This document shows positions 9,708-19,251 of a stretch of DNA of 64,000 nucleotides, in pieces. Below the pieces are notes generated by a model that was given only the letters and a program-made list of their open reading frames with translations, made no database searches and was not told the origin of the DNA. Position numbers and translations under genes: made by a program. This stretch comes from Pseudomonas putida. GTDB taxonomy: Bacteria > Pseudomonadota > Gammaproteobacteria > Pseudomonadales > Pseudomonadaceae. The DNA lies in assembly GCF_005080685.1 (NCBI RefSeq), contig NZ_CP039371.1, forward strand, positions 2,108,001 through 2,172,000, written 5' to 3'. Numbering within the stretch: the stretch's first letter is position 1; every line of letters begins with the position of its first letter.

Positions 9708-10244
9708 TTACTCTGCTTTGGGAGCGTCGGTGGCACAGGCAGGTTTGCCGGCCGCGTATTTAAGGCTTGGGTCGACCAGCGCGTCGAAGTGCTTGAGCGC
9801 CTCGGAGCCGATCAGCAGCGGGAACTGGAACGCGCTGCGGTCGGTGAGGTTGACTTCGATGGTGCGCATGGCCTGGCCCATGCAGATTTCGAGTTCGATG
9901 ACCGGGCGGGCGGTATAGGCCTTGCCCGACTCTGCATCATAGTCGCCGGCGCGGCGCTTGATCTTGCTGACGCGGGCCAGGGGGCGTTCGATCGGGTGCG
10001 AATGGGCAGCATCGATGGCCAGGTAGAAGCGTACCCAGCTTTCTCCATCGCGCTTGAAGCGCTTGATGTCGCGGGCGCTGAGCGAGGCGGTCTTGGCCCC
10101 GGTGTCGAGCTTGGCGGCCACTTCGAGGTCGAGGCCGCCGAGGCGGGCGTATTCGTTGAGACCGTATACGGTCTTCCCTGCCGCCTGGCCAAGGGCCGGC
10201 AGCAGGGACAGGCATAACAGCAATAAAACGGGTGTAAGTCTCAT
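9708..10244 (-). CDS. Retropepsin-like (RimB/zinc protease family) aspartic protease, exported
   Basis: 178-aa protein with a signal peptide (MRLTPVLLLLCLSLLPALGQAAG) and a retropepsin-like single-lobe domain (PF05618-type). The catalytic motif is in AAKLDTGAKTASLSA (Asp-Thr-Gly). The family was annotated as ATP-dependent zinc protease, but the DTG motif points to aspartic protease chemistry. I chose ATG 10244: it begins the signal peptide, whereas the frame extending to 10601 reads into the divergent promoter region. First gene of the three-gene operon, so periplasmic proteolysis coupled to the membrane partner is plausible. Confidence 0.82.
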   Translation of the reverse strand: MRLTPVLLLLCLSLLPALGQAAGKTVYGLNEYARLGGLDLEVAAKLDTGAKTASLSARDIKRFKRDGESWVRFYLAIDAAHSHPIERPLARVSKIKRRAGDYDAESGKAYTARPVIELEICMGQAMRTIEVNLTDRSAFQFPLLIGSEALKHFDALVDPSLKYAAGKPACATDAPKAE

Positions 10245-10478
10245 AGTCCTGGCGCGGTGCTGTGCAAAGTTCGGGGCAAGGCGACTGGCAAGTACTGCGC
10301 AAGCTTCCTCGTTTATCTGTCGACAACCTGCGGTTGCTGACGGACACACTGTCCATACTCCGTGGGAGGCGCGGCATTCTATCACGCCGACGCCTTGGCG
10401 CCAGCGCGTCGCGATCTGACAGCAGCAAGGCGGGTTAAGTTCGCTCTTAGACGATTGTCGACAATATTGATTTTGTCT
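10245..10478. promoter_or_regulatory. Divergent regulatory region with TGTCGACA palindromes
   Basis: Between the protease operon and prpR. It contains ATTGTCGACAAT (10454-10465, perfect 12-bp palindrome) and TGTCGACA (10318-10325); a half-similar GTGTTGACAAT precedes the prpR start at 10528-10538. The T-GT-N2-AC-A pattern fits operators of FadR-subfamily GntR regulators. That prpR binds them to control itself and the prp operon is inference. Confidence 0.5.
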
Positions 10479-10507
10479 TTGACTATGCGCCCTTGATTCG
10501 CTAGTTT
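10479..10507 (+). promoter_or_regulatory. Candidate sigma70 promoter of the prp operon
   Basis: -35 TTGACT (10479-10484), 17-base spacer, -10 TAGTTT (10502-10507). The predicted start of transcription (~10514) falls at the upstream in-frame ATG 10515, supporting translation from ATG 10539 instead. The palindrome at 10454-10465 ends 13 bases before the -35. Confidence 0.5.
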
Positions 10508-10538
10508 TCGCCTTATGGATTACCAAGGTGTTGACAAT

Positions 10539-11255
10539 ATGCTCGACCTTTCCACCTCCAATGTGGCGCAAACAGACGAAACGGAAACCTTGTCCGAGCA
10601 TGTCTTTCGTTGCATCCAGGCGGCTATCGTCAGGGGCGAGATAGCCCCGGGCAGCAAGATCTCCGAGCCGGAGCTGGCGCGCACCTATGGCATCAGCCGC
10701 GGCCCGCTACGCGAGGCCATCCACCGTCTGGAAGGCCAGCGCCTGCTGGTGCGGGTGCCGCATGTAGGGGCGCGGGTGGTGTCGCTGAACCCAGCCGAGC
10801 TGATCGAACTGTACGAGATTCGCGAGTCGCTCGAGGGCATGGCCTGCCGCCTGGCCGCCGAGCGCATGAGCCAGGCCGAAATCGACGAACTGCGCCGGGT
10901 GCTCGATACCCATGAGCGCGACGCGGCGTTTCAGGCCGGGGTCGGCTACTACCAGCAGGAAGGCGACTACGACTTCCACTATCGCATCATCCAGGGCAGC
11001 GGCAACCAGACGCTGGTCAAGATGCTCTGCGGCGAGCTGTACCAGCTGGTGCGGATGTACCGCATCCAGTTCTCCGCCACGCCCAATCGGCCTCGCCAGG
11101 CGTTTTCCGAGCACCACCGCATTCTCGATGCCATTGCCGAGCGTGACGGCGAACTGGCCGAACTCCTGATGCGCCGCCACATCGGCGCCTCCAAACGCAA
11201 CATCCAGCGTCACTACCTGGACGCCAACAACAACAGCCCCCGAGGTGATTCATGA
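10539..11255 (+). CDS. prpR: GntR-family (FadR subfamily) regulator of the methylcitrate operon
   Basis: 238-aa DNA-binding regulator. The N-terminal winged HTH (~25-90) reads [30 protein letters not shown], and a helical FCD ligand-binding domain follows (~95-225, [17 protein letters not shown] and [10 protein letters not shown]). ATG 10539 was chosen because AAGGTG lies 8 bases upstream and the predicted transcript starts near 10514. It overlaps prpB by 4 bases (ATGA). The position argues it controls propionate catabolism, probably responding to a methylcitrate-cycle intermediate. In P. putida the regulator here is GntR type, unlike the sigma54 activator PrpR of enteric bacteria. Confidence 0.85.
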   Translation: MLDLSTSNVAQTDETETLSEHVFRCIQAAIVRGEIAPGSKISEPELARTYGISRGPLREAIHRLEGQRLLVRVPHVGARVVSLNPAELIELYEIRESLEGMACRLAAERMSQAEIDELRRVLDTHERDAAFQAGVGYYQQEGDYDFHYRIIQGSGNQTLVKMLCGELYQLVRMYRIQFSATPNRPRQAFSEHHRILDAIAERDGELAELLMRRHIGASKRNIQRHYLDANNNSPRGDS

Positions 11256-12142
11256 CTGTGAAGAGCACGCCCGGCCAGCGTTTTCGCGATGCCGTAGCCG
11301 CCGAGCATCCGCTGCAAGTGGTCGGTACCATCAATGCCAACCACGCCCTGCTGGCCAAACGCGCCGGGTTCAAGGCCATCTACCTGTCCGGTGGCGGCGT
11401 CGCCGCAGGTTCCCTGGGTCTGCCGGACCTGGGTATCACCGGCCTGGACGACGTCCTCACCGACGTGCGCCGCATCACCGACGTGTGCGACCTGCCACTG
11501 CTGGTAGATGTCGACACCGGCTTTGGTGCCTCGGCCTTCAACGTCGCCCGTACGGTCAAGTCGATGATCAAGTTCGGCGCTGCGGCCATCCACATCGAGG
11601 ACCAGGTCGGTGCCAAGCGTTGCGGCCATCGGCCGAACAAGGAAATCGTCACCCAGCAGGAGATGGTCGACCGCATCAAGGCCGCGGTGGATGCCCGCAG
11701 CGACGACAGCTTCGTGATCATGGCGCGCACCGACGCGCTGGCCGTCGAGGGCCTGAACGCCGCCCTGGACCGCGCCGCGGCGTGCATCGAGGCGGGTGCC
11801 GACATGATCTTCCCGGAAGCCATCACCGAGCTTTCGATGTACAAGACCTTCGCCGAGCGCGTGCGTGCGCCGATCCTGGCCAACATCACCGAGTTCGGTG
11901 CCACGCCGCTGTACACCACCGAGGAGCTGGCCTCGGCCGATGTGTCGCTGGCCCTGTACCCGTTGTCGGCCTTCCGTGCCATGAACAAGGCCGCCGAGAA
12001 CGTCTACACCGCGCTGCGCCGCGACGGCACGCAGAAGAACGTGATCGACACCATGCAGACCCGCATGGAGCTCTACGATGCCATCGGCTACCACGCTTTC
12101 GAGCAGAGCCTGGATGCGTTGTTCGCGCAGAAGAAGGTCTGA
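11252..12142 (+). CDS. prpB: 2-methylisocitrate lyase
   Basis: Cleaves 2-methylisocitrate to pyruvate and succinate, the last step of the methylcitrate cycle. The 296 aa fall in the isocitrate lyase/PEP mutase superfamily. Visible are the catalytic KRCGH motif (Cys124), the Mg-binding VDVDTGFG (85-92), and HIEDQVGAK. Translation is coupled to prpR by the ATGA overlap. Length is typical. Confidence 0.96.
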   Translation: MTVKSTPGQRFRDAVAAEHPLQVVGTINANHALLAKRAGFKAIYLSGGGVAAGSLGLPDLGITGLDDVLTDVRRITDVCDLPLLVDVDTGFGASAFNVARTVKSMIKFGAAAIHIEDQVGAKRCGHRPNKEIVTQQEMVDRIKAAVDARSDDSFVIMARTDALAVEGLNAALDRAAACIEAGADMIFPEAITELSMYKTFAERVRAPILANITEFGATPLYTTEELASADVSLALYPLSAFRAMNKAAENVYTALRRDGTQKNVIDTMQTRMELYDAIGYHAFEQSLDALFAQKKV

Positions 12143-12226
12143 GCCTGAACCGGCGATAGGGCCGGCACGAACACTCCCGAATTAGCCAGAAGAAATCCAT
12201 AACAAGTTCAAGAAAGGAGAAACACC

Positions 12227-13354
12227 ATGGCCGAAGCAAAAGTACTCAGTGGCGCTGGCCTGCGTGGCCAGGTGGCCGGGCAGACCGCACTGTCCACGGT
12301 CGGCCAGGCCGGCGCCGGCCTGACCTACCGGGGCTACGACGTCCGAGACCTGGCGGCCGGCGCCGAATTCGAAGAGGTGGCCTACCTGCTGCTGTACGGC
12401 GAACTGCCGAGCAAGGCCGAGCTGGCCGACTACAAGCACAAGCTCAAGGGCCTGCGTGATCTGCCGCAGGCACTGAAGGAAGTCCTGGAGCGCATCCCAC
12501 GCGACGCCCACCCGATGGATGTGATGCGTACCGGTTGCTCGGTGCTGGGCACCCTGGAGCCCGAGCTGACCTTCGAGCAGCAACGCGACAAGACCGACCG
12601 CCTGCTGGCACTGTTCCCGGCGGTGATGTGCTACTGGTACCGCTTCACCCACCACGGCGTGCGTATCGACTGCACCAGCGACGAAGACACCCTGGGCGGT
12701 CACTTCCTGCACCTGCTGCATGGCAAGAAGCCCTGCGAGTTGCACGTCAAGGTGATGAACGTGTCGCTGATCCTCTACGCCGAGCACGAATTCAACGCTT
12801 CTACCTTCACCGCCCGGGTCTGCGCCTCGACCCTGTCCGACCTGTATTCCTGCATCACCGCGGCCATCGGCTCGCTGCGTGGCCCGCTGCATGGCGGTGC
12901 CAACGAGGCGGCGATGGAACTGATCGAGCGCTTCCAGACCCCGCAGGAAGCCACTGCCGAACTGCTGCGCATGCTCGAGCGCAAAGACAAGATCATGGGC
13001 TTCGGCCATGCCATCTACAAAGAGTCCGACCCGCGTAACGAGGTGATCAAGGGTTGGTCGAAACAACTGGCCGAAGCAGTGGGCGACAGCGTCCTGTACC
13101 CGGTCTCCGAGGCCATCGACAAGACCATGTGGGAGCAGAAGCGCCTGTTCCCCAACGCCGACTTCTACCATGCCTCGGCGTACCACTTCATGGGCATCCC
13201 GACCAAGCTGTTCACCCCGATCTTCGTCTGCTCGCGCCTGACCGGCTGGGCGGCGCACGTCTACGAGCAGCGCGCCAACAACCGCATCATCCGTCCGAGC
13301 GCCGAGTACACCGGCGTCGAGCAGCGCCAGTTCGTGCCGATCGACAAGCGCTGA
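12227..13354 (+). CDS. prpC: 2-methylcitrate synthase
   Basis: Condenses propionyl-CoA with oxaloacetate. The 375 aa are of the short citrate-synthase type. Family signatures: LTYRGYDVRDLA, the catalytic His regions GPLHGGANEAA and MGFGHAIYKESDPR, and C-terminal RPSAEYTG. SD AAAGGAG precedes ATG 12227. It lies 84 bp after prpB with no terminator between. Confidence 0.96.
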   Translation: MAEAKVLSGAGLRGQVAGQTALSTVGQAGAGLTYRGYDVRDLAAGAEFEEVAYLLLYGELPSKAELADYKHKLKGLRDLPQALKEVLERIPRDAHPMDVMRTGCSVLGTLEPELTFEQQRDKTDRLLALFPAVMCYWYRFTHHGVRIDCTSDEDTLGGHFLHLLHGKKPCELHVKVMNVSLILYAEHEFNASTFTARVCASTLSDLYSCITAAIGSLRGPLHGGANEAAMELIERFQTPQEATAELLRMLERKDKIMGFGHAIYKESDPRNEVIKGWSKQLAEAVGDSVLYPVSEAIDKTMWEQKRLFPNADFYHASAYHFMGIPTKLFTPIFVCSRLTGWAAHVYEQRANNRIIRPSAEYTGVEQRQFVPIDKR

Positions 13355-13367
13355 CCTGGAGGACGCT

Positions 13368-13473
13368 GGGGCTGCGTTGCAGCCCTATCGCGACACAAGG
13401 CCGCTCCCACATGGCCGCAGCCGTACCCCTGTGGGAGCGGCCTTGTGCCGCGATAGGGGCGCATGGCGCCCCC
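13368..13473. repeat. REP doublet between prpC and acnD
   Basis: Inverted pair: CGCGACACAAGGCCGCTCCC and the mirror GTGGGAGCGGCCTTG. It fills most of the 166-bp gap. Confidence 0.8.
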
Positions 13474-13520
13474 AATGGCCCGAACTGCCACCGATTACCG
13501 TGACCGAGCCTGATAACTCT

Positions 13521-16109
13521 ATGAACACCACATACCGTAAAGCCCTGCCAGGCACCGACCTGGACTTCTTCGATGCCCGTGCGGCAGTCGAGGCGATCAA
13601 GCCCGGCGCCTACGATGGCCTGCCGTACACCTCCCGGGTGCTCGCCGAAAACCTGGTGCGCCGCTGCGACCCGGCAACCCTCGACGCCTCCCTCGGCCAG
13701 CTCATCGAGCGCAAGCGCGATCTCGATTTCCCGTGGTTCCCGGCGCGTGTGGTGTGCCATGACATCCTCGGCCAGACCGCGCTGGTCGACCTCGCCGGCC
13801 TGCGTGACGCCATCGCCGACAAGGGGGGCGATCCGGCCCAGGTCAACCCGGTGGTACCGGTGCAACTGATCGTCGATCACTCGTTGGCCGTGGAATGCGG
13901 CGGCTTCGACCCGCAGGCGTTCGACAAGAACCGCGCCATCGAGGACCGTCGCAACGAAGACCGCTTCCATTTCATCAACTGGACCAAGAAGGCCTTCAAG
14001 AACGTCGACGTGATCCAGCCCGGCAACGGCATCATGCACCAGATCAACCTGGAGAAGATGTCGCCGGTGATCCACAACGACCGCGGTGTGGCCTACCCGG
14101 ACACCTGTGTCGGCACCGACAGCCACACCCCGCATGTCGACGCCCTGGGCGTGATCGCCATCGGCGTGGGCGGCCTGGAAGCCGAGAACGTGATGCTCGG
14201 CCGCGCCTCGTGGATGCGCCTGCCGGAAATCGTCGGCGTCGAACTGAGTGGCAAGCTGGCAGCGAACATCACCGCCACCGACCTGGTGCTGGCCCTGACC
14301 GAGTTCCTGCGCAAGCAGAAAGTGGTCGGCGCCTATCTCGAATTCTACGGTGAAGGCGCCCGCGCGCTGACCTTGGGCGACCGCGCCACCATCTCCAACA
14401 TGGCACCGGAATACGGCGCCACCGCCGCGATGTTCGCCATCGACCAGCAGACCATCGACTACCTCAAGCTTACCGGCCGCGAAGAGCAACAGGTACAGCT
14501 GGTAGAAACCTACGCCAAGGCCACCGGCCTGTGGGCCGACAGCCTGGCCAACGCTGAATACGAGCGGGTGTTGCACTTCGATCTGTCCAGCGTGGTGCGC
14601 AACATGGCCGGCCCGTCCAACCCGCATGCCCGCGTGGCGACCAGCGACCTGGCGGCCAAAGGCATTGCCGGCGCCTGGGAAGAAGTGCCGGGGCAGATGC
14701 CCGACGGCGCGGTGATCATTGCCGCCATCACCAGTTGCACCAACACCAGCAACCCACGCAACGTGATCGCCGCCGGTCTGCTGGCCCGCAACGCCAACAA
14801 GCTCGGCCTGGCTCGCAAGCCCTGGGTCAAGTCGTCCTTGGCGCCCGGCTCCAAGGCCGTGCAGCTCTACCTGGAAGAGGCAGGGCTGGAGAAGGAGCTG
14901 GAGCAACTGGGCTTCGGCATCGTCGCCTTCGCCTGCACCACCTGCAATGGCATGTCCGGTGCGCTCGATCCGGTGATCCAGCAGGAAATCATCGACCGCG
15001 ACTTGTACGCGACTGCGGTGCTGTCGGGGAACCGCAACTTCGACGGGCGCATCCACCCGTATGCCAAGCAGGCGTTCCTGGCTTCGCCACCGCTGGTGGT
15101 GGCCTACGCGATTGCCGGCACCATCCGCTTCGATATCGAGAAGGATGTGCTGGGCGTGGTCGATGGCAAAGAGATCCGCCTCAAGGATATCTGGCCGAGC
15201 GACGCCGAAATCGACGAAGTGGTACGCGCCGCGGTCAAGCCCGAGCAGTTCCGCAAGGTCTATATCCCAATGTTCGCCATCGAGGAGGATCGTGGGCCGA
15301 AGGTGGCGCCGCTGTACGAATGGCGCCCGATGAGCACCTACATCCGTCGTCCACCCTATTGGGAGGGCGCCCTTGCCGGGGAGCGTACCCTGCGTGGCAT
15401 GCGTCCGCTGGCGGTGCTGCCGGACAACATCACCACCGACCACCTGTCGCCCTCCAACGCCATCATGCTCGACAGCGCTGCCGGCGAATACCTGGCGAAG
15501 ATGGGCCTGCCGGAAGAGGACTTCAACTCCTACGCCACTCACCGCGGCGACCACCTGACCGCGCAGCGCGCCACCTTTGCCAACCCCAAGCTGTTCAACG
15601 AAATGGTGCGCAATGAAGATGGCAGCGTGAAGCAGGGTTCGCTGGCGCGCATCGAGCCGGAAGGCAAGGTGACGCGCATGTGGGAGGCCATCGAGACGTA
15701 CATGGAGCGCAAGCAGCCGTTGATCATCGTCGCCGGTGCCGACTACGGCCAGGGTTCGTCGCGTGACTGGGCGGCCAAGGGGGTGCGCCTGGCGGGGGTG
15801 GAAGCCATCGTCGCCGAGGGCTTCGAACGTATTCACCGCACCAATCTGGTGGGCATGGGCGTGTTGCCCCTGGAGTTCAAACCAGGCACCGACCGCAAGA
15901 CCCTCGGCCTGGACGGCACCGAAACCTACGACGTCCTGGGTGAGCGCAAGCCGCGTGCGACCCTGGCCCTGGTGGTGACGCGCAGGAATGGCGAGCGCCT
16001 CGAGGTGCCTGTGACCTGCCGCCTGGATACTGCCGAGGAAGTGTCGATCTACGAGGCCGGTGGTGTGTTGCAGCGCTTTGCCCAGGATTTCCTCGAGGCC
16101 TCGGCCTGA
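13521..16109 (+). CDS. acnD: Fe/S-dependent 2-methylcitrate dehydratase AcnD
   Basis: Aconitase-family enzyme that dehydrates 2-methylcitrate to 2-methyl-trans-aconitate with help from PrpF. 862 aa. Cluster cysteines are in TSCTNTSNPRN and ACTTCNG (C-x2-C), with substrate and domain 4 motifs GADYGQGSSRDWA and YPDTCVGTDSHTPH. ATG 13521 (MNTTYRKALPGT) matches AcnD proteins; the in-frame extension upstream to 13377 is translated REP sequence. There is no strong SD before the start (CTGATAACTCT), so translation may depend on the upstream REP structure or be weak. Confidence 0.94.
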   Translation: MNTTYRKALPGTDLDFFDARAAVEAIKPGAYDGLPYTSRVLAENLVRRCDPATLDASLGQLIERKRDLDFPWFPARVVCHDILGQTALVDLAGLRDAIADKGGDPAQVNPVVPVQLIVDHSLAVECGGFDPQAFDKNRAIEDRRNEDRFHFINWTKKAFKNVDVIQPGNGIMHQINLEKMSPVIHNDRGVAYPDTCVGTDSHTPHVDALGVIAIGVGGLEAENVMLGRASWMRLPEIVGVELSGKLAANITATDLVLALTEFLRKQKVVGAYLEFYGEGARALTLGDRATISNMAPEYGATAAMFAIDQQTIDYLKLTGREEQQVQLVETYAKATGLWADSLANAEYERVLHFDLSSVVRNMAGPSNPHARVATSDLAAKGIAGAWEEVPGQMPDGAVIIAAITSCTNTSNPRNVIAAGLLARNANKLGLARKPWVKSSLAPGSKAVQLYLEEAGLEKELEQLGFGIVAFACTTCNGMSGALDPVIQQEIIDRDLYATAVLSGNRNFDGRIHPYAKQAFLASPPLVVAYAIAGTIRFDIEKDVLGVVDGKEIRLKDIWPSDAEIDEVVRAAVKPEQFRKVYIPMFAIEEDRGPKVAPLYEWRPMSTYIRRPPYWEGALAGERTLRGMRPLAVLPDNITTDHLSPSNAIMLDSAAGEYLAKMGLPEEDFNSYATHRGDHLTAQRATFANPKLFNEMVRNEDGSVKQGSLARIEPEGKVTRMWEAIETYMERKQPLIIVAGADYGQGSSRDWAAKGVRLAGVEAIVAEGFERIHRTNLVGMGVLPLEFKPGTDRKTLGLDGTETYDVLGERKPRATLALVVTRRNGERLEVPVTCRLDTAEEVSIYEAGGVLQRFAQDFLEASA

Positions 16110-16113
16110 GTGG

Positions 16114-16238
16114 CGGGGCTGCTTTGCAGCCCATTCGCGGGGCAAGCCCGCTCCCACAGGTACAGCGCTGCCCGCGAGTAAAGCACACAGCCTGTGGGAG
16201 CGGGCTTGTCCCGCGAATGGGGCGCGCAGCGGCCCCAG
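16114..16238. repeat. REP doublet between acnD and prpF
   Basis: CCATTCGCGGGGCAAGCCCG near 16131-16150 and the inverted copy GAGCGGGCTTGTCCCGCGAA near 16199-16217. Confidence 0.8.
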
Positions 16239-16272
16239 GGGTTTCGCATTCTTCAACAGGACACCCAAGACG

Positions 16273-17463
16273 ATGGCATACGCACCACAAATCAAGATCC
16301 CCGCCACCTACATCCGCGGCGGCACCAGCAAGGGCGTGTTCTTCCGCCTACAGGACCTGCCCGAGCGCGCCCAGGTCCCCGGCCCGGCCCGCGACGCACT
16401 GTTGCTGCGGGTGATCGGTAGCCCCGACCCTTACGGCAAGCAGATCGACGGCATGGGGGGCGCTACCTCCAGCACCAGCAAGACCGTGATCCTGGCAAAA
16501 AGCACCCGGCCCGAGCACGACGTCGACTACCTGTTCGGCCAGGTCGCCATCGACAAGGCCTTCGTCGACTGGAGCGGCAATTGCGGCAACCTCTCCGCTG
16601 CGGTCGGCTCGTTTGCCATCAGTGGCGGCCTGGTCGACCCCGCTCGCGTCCCGCGCAATGGCATGGCTACCGTGCGCATCTGGCAGGCCAACATCGGCAA
16701 GACCATCATCGCCCACGTGCCGATCACTGACGGTGACGTGCAGGAAACCGGTGATTTCGAGCTTGACGGCGTGACCTTCCCGGCGGCCGAGGTGCAGCTT
16801 GAATTCCTCGACCCGGCTGCCGACGAAGACGGTGGCGGCGGGGCGATGTTCCCCACCGGCAACCTGGTGGACGACCTCGAACTGCCGGGTATCGGCACCT
16901 TCAAGGCTACGTTGATCAACGCCGGTATCCCGACCATCTTCGTCAATGCGGCGGACATCGGCTACACCGGCACCGAGTTGCAGGACGCGATCAATGGTGA
17001 TGCCCAGGCCCTGCAGCGTTTCGAGATCATCCGTGCCCATGGTGCGGTGCGCATGGGCCTGATCGAGCACGTCGACCAGGCTGCCGGGCGTCAGCACACG
17101 CCCAAGGTCGCGTTCGTCGCGCCACCGAGCGCCTACACTGCCTCCAGTGGCAAGGCTGTCGAGGCCGATGACATCGACCTGGTGGTGCGCGCGTTGTCCA
17201 TGGGCAAGCTGCACCACGCGATGATGGGCACTGCCGCGGTGGCCATCGGTACCGCTGCAGCCATTCCGGGGACGTTGGTGAACCTCGCCGCCGGCGGAGG
17301 AGCGCGCAGCGCGGTGCGCTTCGGGCATCCCTCCGGCACCTTGCGGGTCGGGGCCGAGGCTCGCCAGGTGAATGGCGAGTGGACGGTGACCAAGGCCATC
17401 ATGAGCCGCAGTGCTCGGGTGTTGATGGAAGGCTGGGTGAGGGTGCCTGGCGATTGCTTCTGA
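16273..17463 (+). CDS. prpF: AcnD-accessory aconitate isomerase PrpF
   Basis: 396-aa protein with the diaminopimelate-epimerase fold. It isomerises trans-aconitate-type product of AcnD so that the cycle can continue through an aconitase. Typical motifs: ATYIRGGTSKGVFF near the N-terminus, GMGGATSSTSKT, DWSGNCGNLSAAVG, and the C-terminal GHPSGTLRVG. SD ACAGGACACC precedes ATG 16273. Confidence 0.95.
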   Translation: MAYAPQIKIPATYIRGGTSKGVFFRLQDLPERAQVPGPARDALLLRVIGSPDPYGKQIDGMGGATSSTSKTVILAKSTRPEHDVDYLFGQVAIDKAFVDWSGNCGNLSAAVGSFAISGGLVDPARVPRNGMATVRIWQANIGKTIIAHVPITDGDVQETGDFELDGVTFPAAEVQLEFLDPAADEDGGGGAMFPTGNLVDDLELPGIGTFKATLINAGIPTIFVNAADIGYTGTELQDAINGDAQALQRFEIIRAHGAVRMGLIEHVDQAAGRQHTPKVAFVAPPSAYTASSGKAVEADDIDLVVRALSMGKLHHAMMGTAAVAIGTAAAIPGTLVNLAAGGGARSAVRFGHPSGTLRVGAEARQVNGEWTVTKAIMSRSARVLMEGWVRVPGDCF

Positions 17464-17491
17464 GGCACCACTGGCGCTCGGCTCGAACTGA

Positions 17492-17592
17492 TTGGGCCGC
17501 TTTGTGGCCCTTCGCCGGCAAGCCGGCTCCTACAGGAACCCCGCGATCCAAGTAGGAGCCGGCTTGCCGCCGATGGGCTGCAAAGCAGCCCC
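17492..17592. repeat. REP doublet between prpF and prpD
   Basis: Inverted pair built on TCGCCGGCAAGCCGGCTCCT and AGTAGGAGCCGGCTTGCCGC, a different REP subtype from those earlier in the operon. Confidence 0.8.
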
Positions 17593-17610
17593 CATGCACA
17601 GGAGCTGGCC

Positions 17611-19095
17611 ATGAGTGCCAATGTGGACCTGAACGATCGCCCGGACTACGACCGGCTGCTGCAAACGCTCGCCGACTACGCTCTGGATTATCGGGTCGAT
17701 TCCCCCGAGGCCCTGGATACTGCACGCAACTGTCTGATGGACAGTCTCGGCTGCGCCCTGCTGGCCCTGCGCTTTCCCGAATGCACCAAGCACCTCGGCC
17801 CACTGGTGGAAGGCACCGTGGTGCCCAATGGTGCCCGCGTGCCCGGTACCGCCTACCGGCTCGACCCGGTCAAGGCTGCCTGGGACATTGGCTGCAGCGT
17901 ACGCTGGCTGGATTACAACGACACCTGGTTGGCCGCCGAGTGGGGCCACCCTTCGGACAACCTCGGTGGCATCCTGGCCGTGGCCGATCATCTGTCACAA
18001 AAGCGCGTAGCCAGCGGCGAGGCGGCGCTGCTCATGCGTGAAGTGCTCGATTGCATGGTCATGGCCCACGAGATCCAGGGTGTGCTGGCGCTGGAAAATT
18101 CATTCAATCGAGTTGGCCTGGACCATGTGCTGTTGGTCAAGGTGGCGTCTACGGCGGTATGCGCCCGGTTGCTCGGTGCCAATCGCGAACAGATGCTGTC
18201 GGCATTGTCCCATGCCTTCGTCGACGGCCAGGCGCTGCGCACCTATCGCCATGCCCCCAATGCCGGCTCGCGAAAGTCCTGGGCCGCTGGCGATGCCTCC
18301 AGTCGCGGTGTGCGCCTGGCCGATATTGCCCTGCGCGGCGAGATGGGCGTGCCGAGTGTGCTGACGGCGCCACAGTGGGGCTTTCATGACGTGTCGTTCA
18401 GCCACACCAACAAACAACTGGCGCTCAAGCCCGTCGGTCAGCGTGAGCTGAGCCTGCCGCAGTCGCTGGGCAGCTACGTGATGGAAAACATCCTCTTCAA
18501 GATCAGCTTCCCGGCCGAGTTCCATGCCCAGACCGCCTGCGAGGCGGCTGTGATCCTGCACCCGCAGGTGCGCAACCGGCTGCATGAGGTCGACCGCATC
18601 GTCATCACTACCCAAGAGTCGGCAATCCGCATCATCTCCAAGGTCGGTCCGCTGGCCAACGCCGCCGACCGCGACCACTGCCTGCAGTACATGGTGGCGG
18701 TGCCGCTGATCTTCGGTCAGCTGGTGGCCGAGCACTATGAAGATGCCTTTCATGCGGCTCATCCAAGCATCGATCGCCTGCGCGAGAAGATGGAGGTGGT
18801 CGAGGCGCCGCGTTTCAGCCGGGAGTACCTCGAGCCAGACAAGCGCTCGATCGCCAATGCCGTACAGGTATTCTTCAAGGACGGCAGCAGTACCCAGCAG
18901 GTACTGGTGGAGTACCCGATCGGGCACCGTAGACGGCGGGGGGAGGGCATACCCTTGCTGGAGGCGAAGTTCAGGGAGAACCTGGCGACCCGGTTTGCCC
19001 GGCAGCGGTGTGAGCAGATCCTTGGGTTGTGCAAGGACCAGCAGCGGCTGGAAGGTACGGCGGTGCACAGGTTTGTGGATTTGTTCGTGATCTGA
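17611..19095 (+). CDS. prpD: 2-methylcitrate dehydratase PrpD (MmgE/PrpD family)
   Basis: Cofactor-independent dehydratase converting 2-methylcitrate to 2-methyl-cis-aconitate. 494 aa, with MmgE/PrpD signatures [35 protein letters not shown] and [24 protein letters not shown] at 17600-17604, ATG 17611. It is a second enzyme for the same step as AcnD/PrpF in the same operon. Last gene before the bidirectional terminator. Confidence 0.94.
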   Translation: MSANVDLNDRPDYDRLLQTLADYALDYRVDSPEALDTARNCLMDSLGCALLALRFPECTKHLGPLVEGTVVPNGARVPGTAYRLDPVKAAWDIGCSVRWLDYNDTWLAAEWGHPSDNLGGILAVADHLSQKRVASGEAALLMREVLDCMVMAHEIQGVLALENSFNRVGLDHVLLVKVASTAVCARLLGANREQMLSALSHAFVDGQALRTYRHAPNAGSRKSWAAGDASSRGVRLADIALRGEMGVPSVLTAPQWGFHDVSFSHTNKQLALKPVGQRELSLPQSLGSYVMENILFKISFPAEFHAQTACEAAVILHPQVRNRLHEVDRIVITTQESAIRIISKVGPLANAADRDHCLQYMVAVPLIFGQLVAEHYEDAFHAAHPSIDRLREKMEVVEAPRFSREYLEPDKRSIANAVQVFFKDGSSTQQVLVEYPIGHRRRRGEGIPLLEAKFRENLATRFARQRCEQILGLCKDQQRLEGTAVHRFVDLFVI

Positions 19096-19100
19096 GGTCG

Positions 19101-19192
19101 TCTGTGCCGGCCCTTTCGCGGGTAAACCCGCTCCTACAGGGACGGTGATGTACCTGTAGGAGCGGGTTTACCCGCGAAAGGGCCGGCACAGA
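19101..19192. repeat. Perfect 40-bp REP inverted repeat
   Basis: Bases 19101-19140 and 19153-19192 are perfectly complementary, with a 12-base loop (GACGGTGATGTA). The core is GCGGGTAAACCCGC. It lies between the convergent prpD and acnB, immediately before the Rho-independent terminator. Confidence 0.9.
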
Positions 19193-19197
19193 CACAC

Positions 19198-19231
19198 AAA
19201 AAAGCCCCGGCATCGCTGCCGGGGCTTTCTT
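19198..19231. terminator. Bidirectional intrinsic terminator between prpD and acnB
   Basis: Stem AAAGCCCCGG (19201-19210) with CCGGGGCTTT (19219-19228), loop CATCGCTG. An A-run lies on the left and TTTCTTTT on the right, so it can end both the prp operon and acnB. Confidence 0.9.
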
Positions 19232-19251
19232 TTACACACCTACAACTCAAC

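Noticed and set aside
10245..10601. Longer N-terminus of the retropepsin-like protease
   Set aside because: It would run through the prp promoter region and hide the signal peptide.
13377..13520. N-terminal extension of AcnD
   Set aside because: The extra residues are translated REP sequence; ATG 13521 gives the family N-terminus.
13287..16307. Open frame of about 1000 codons on the minus strand
   Set aside because: Antisense shadow of acnD, low-complexity His/Gln/Gly-rich product.
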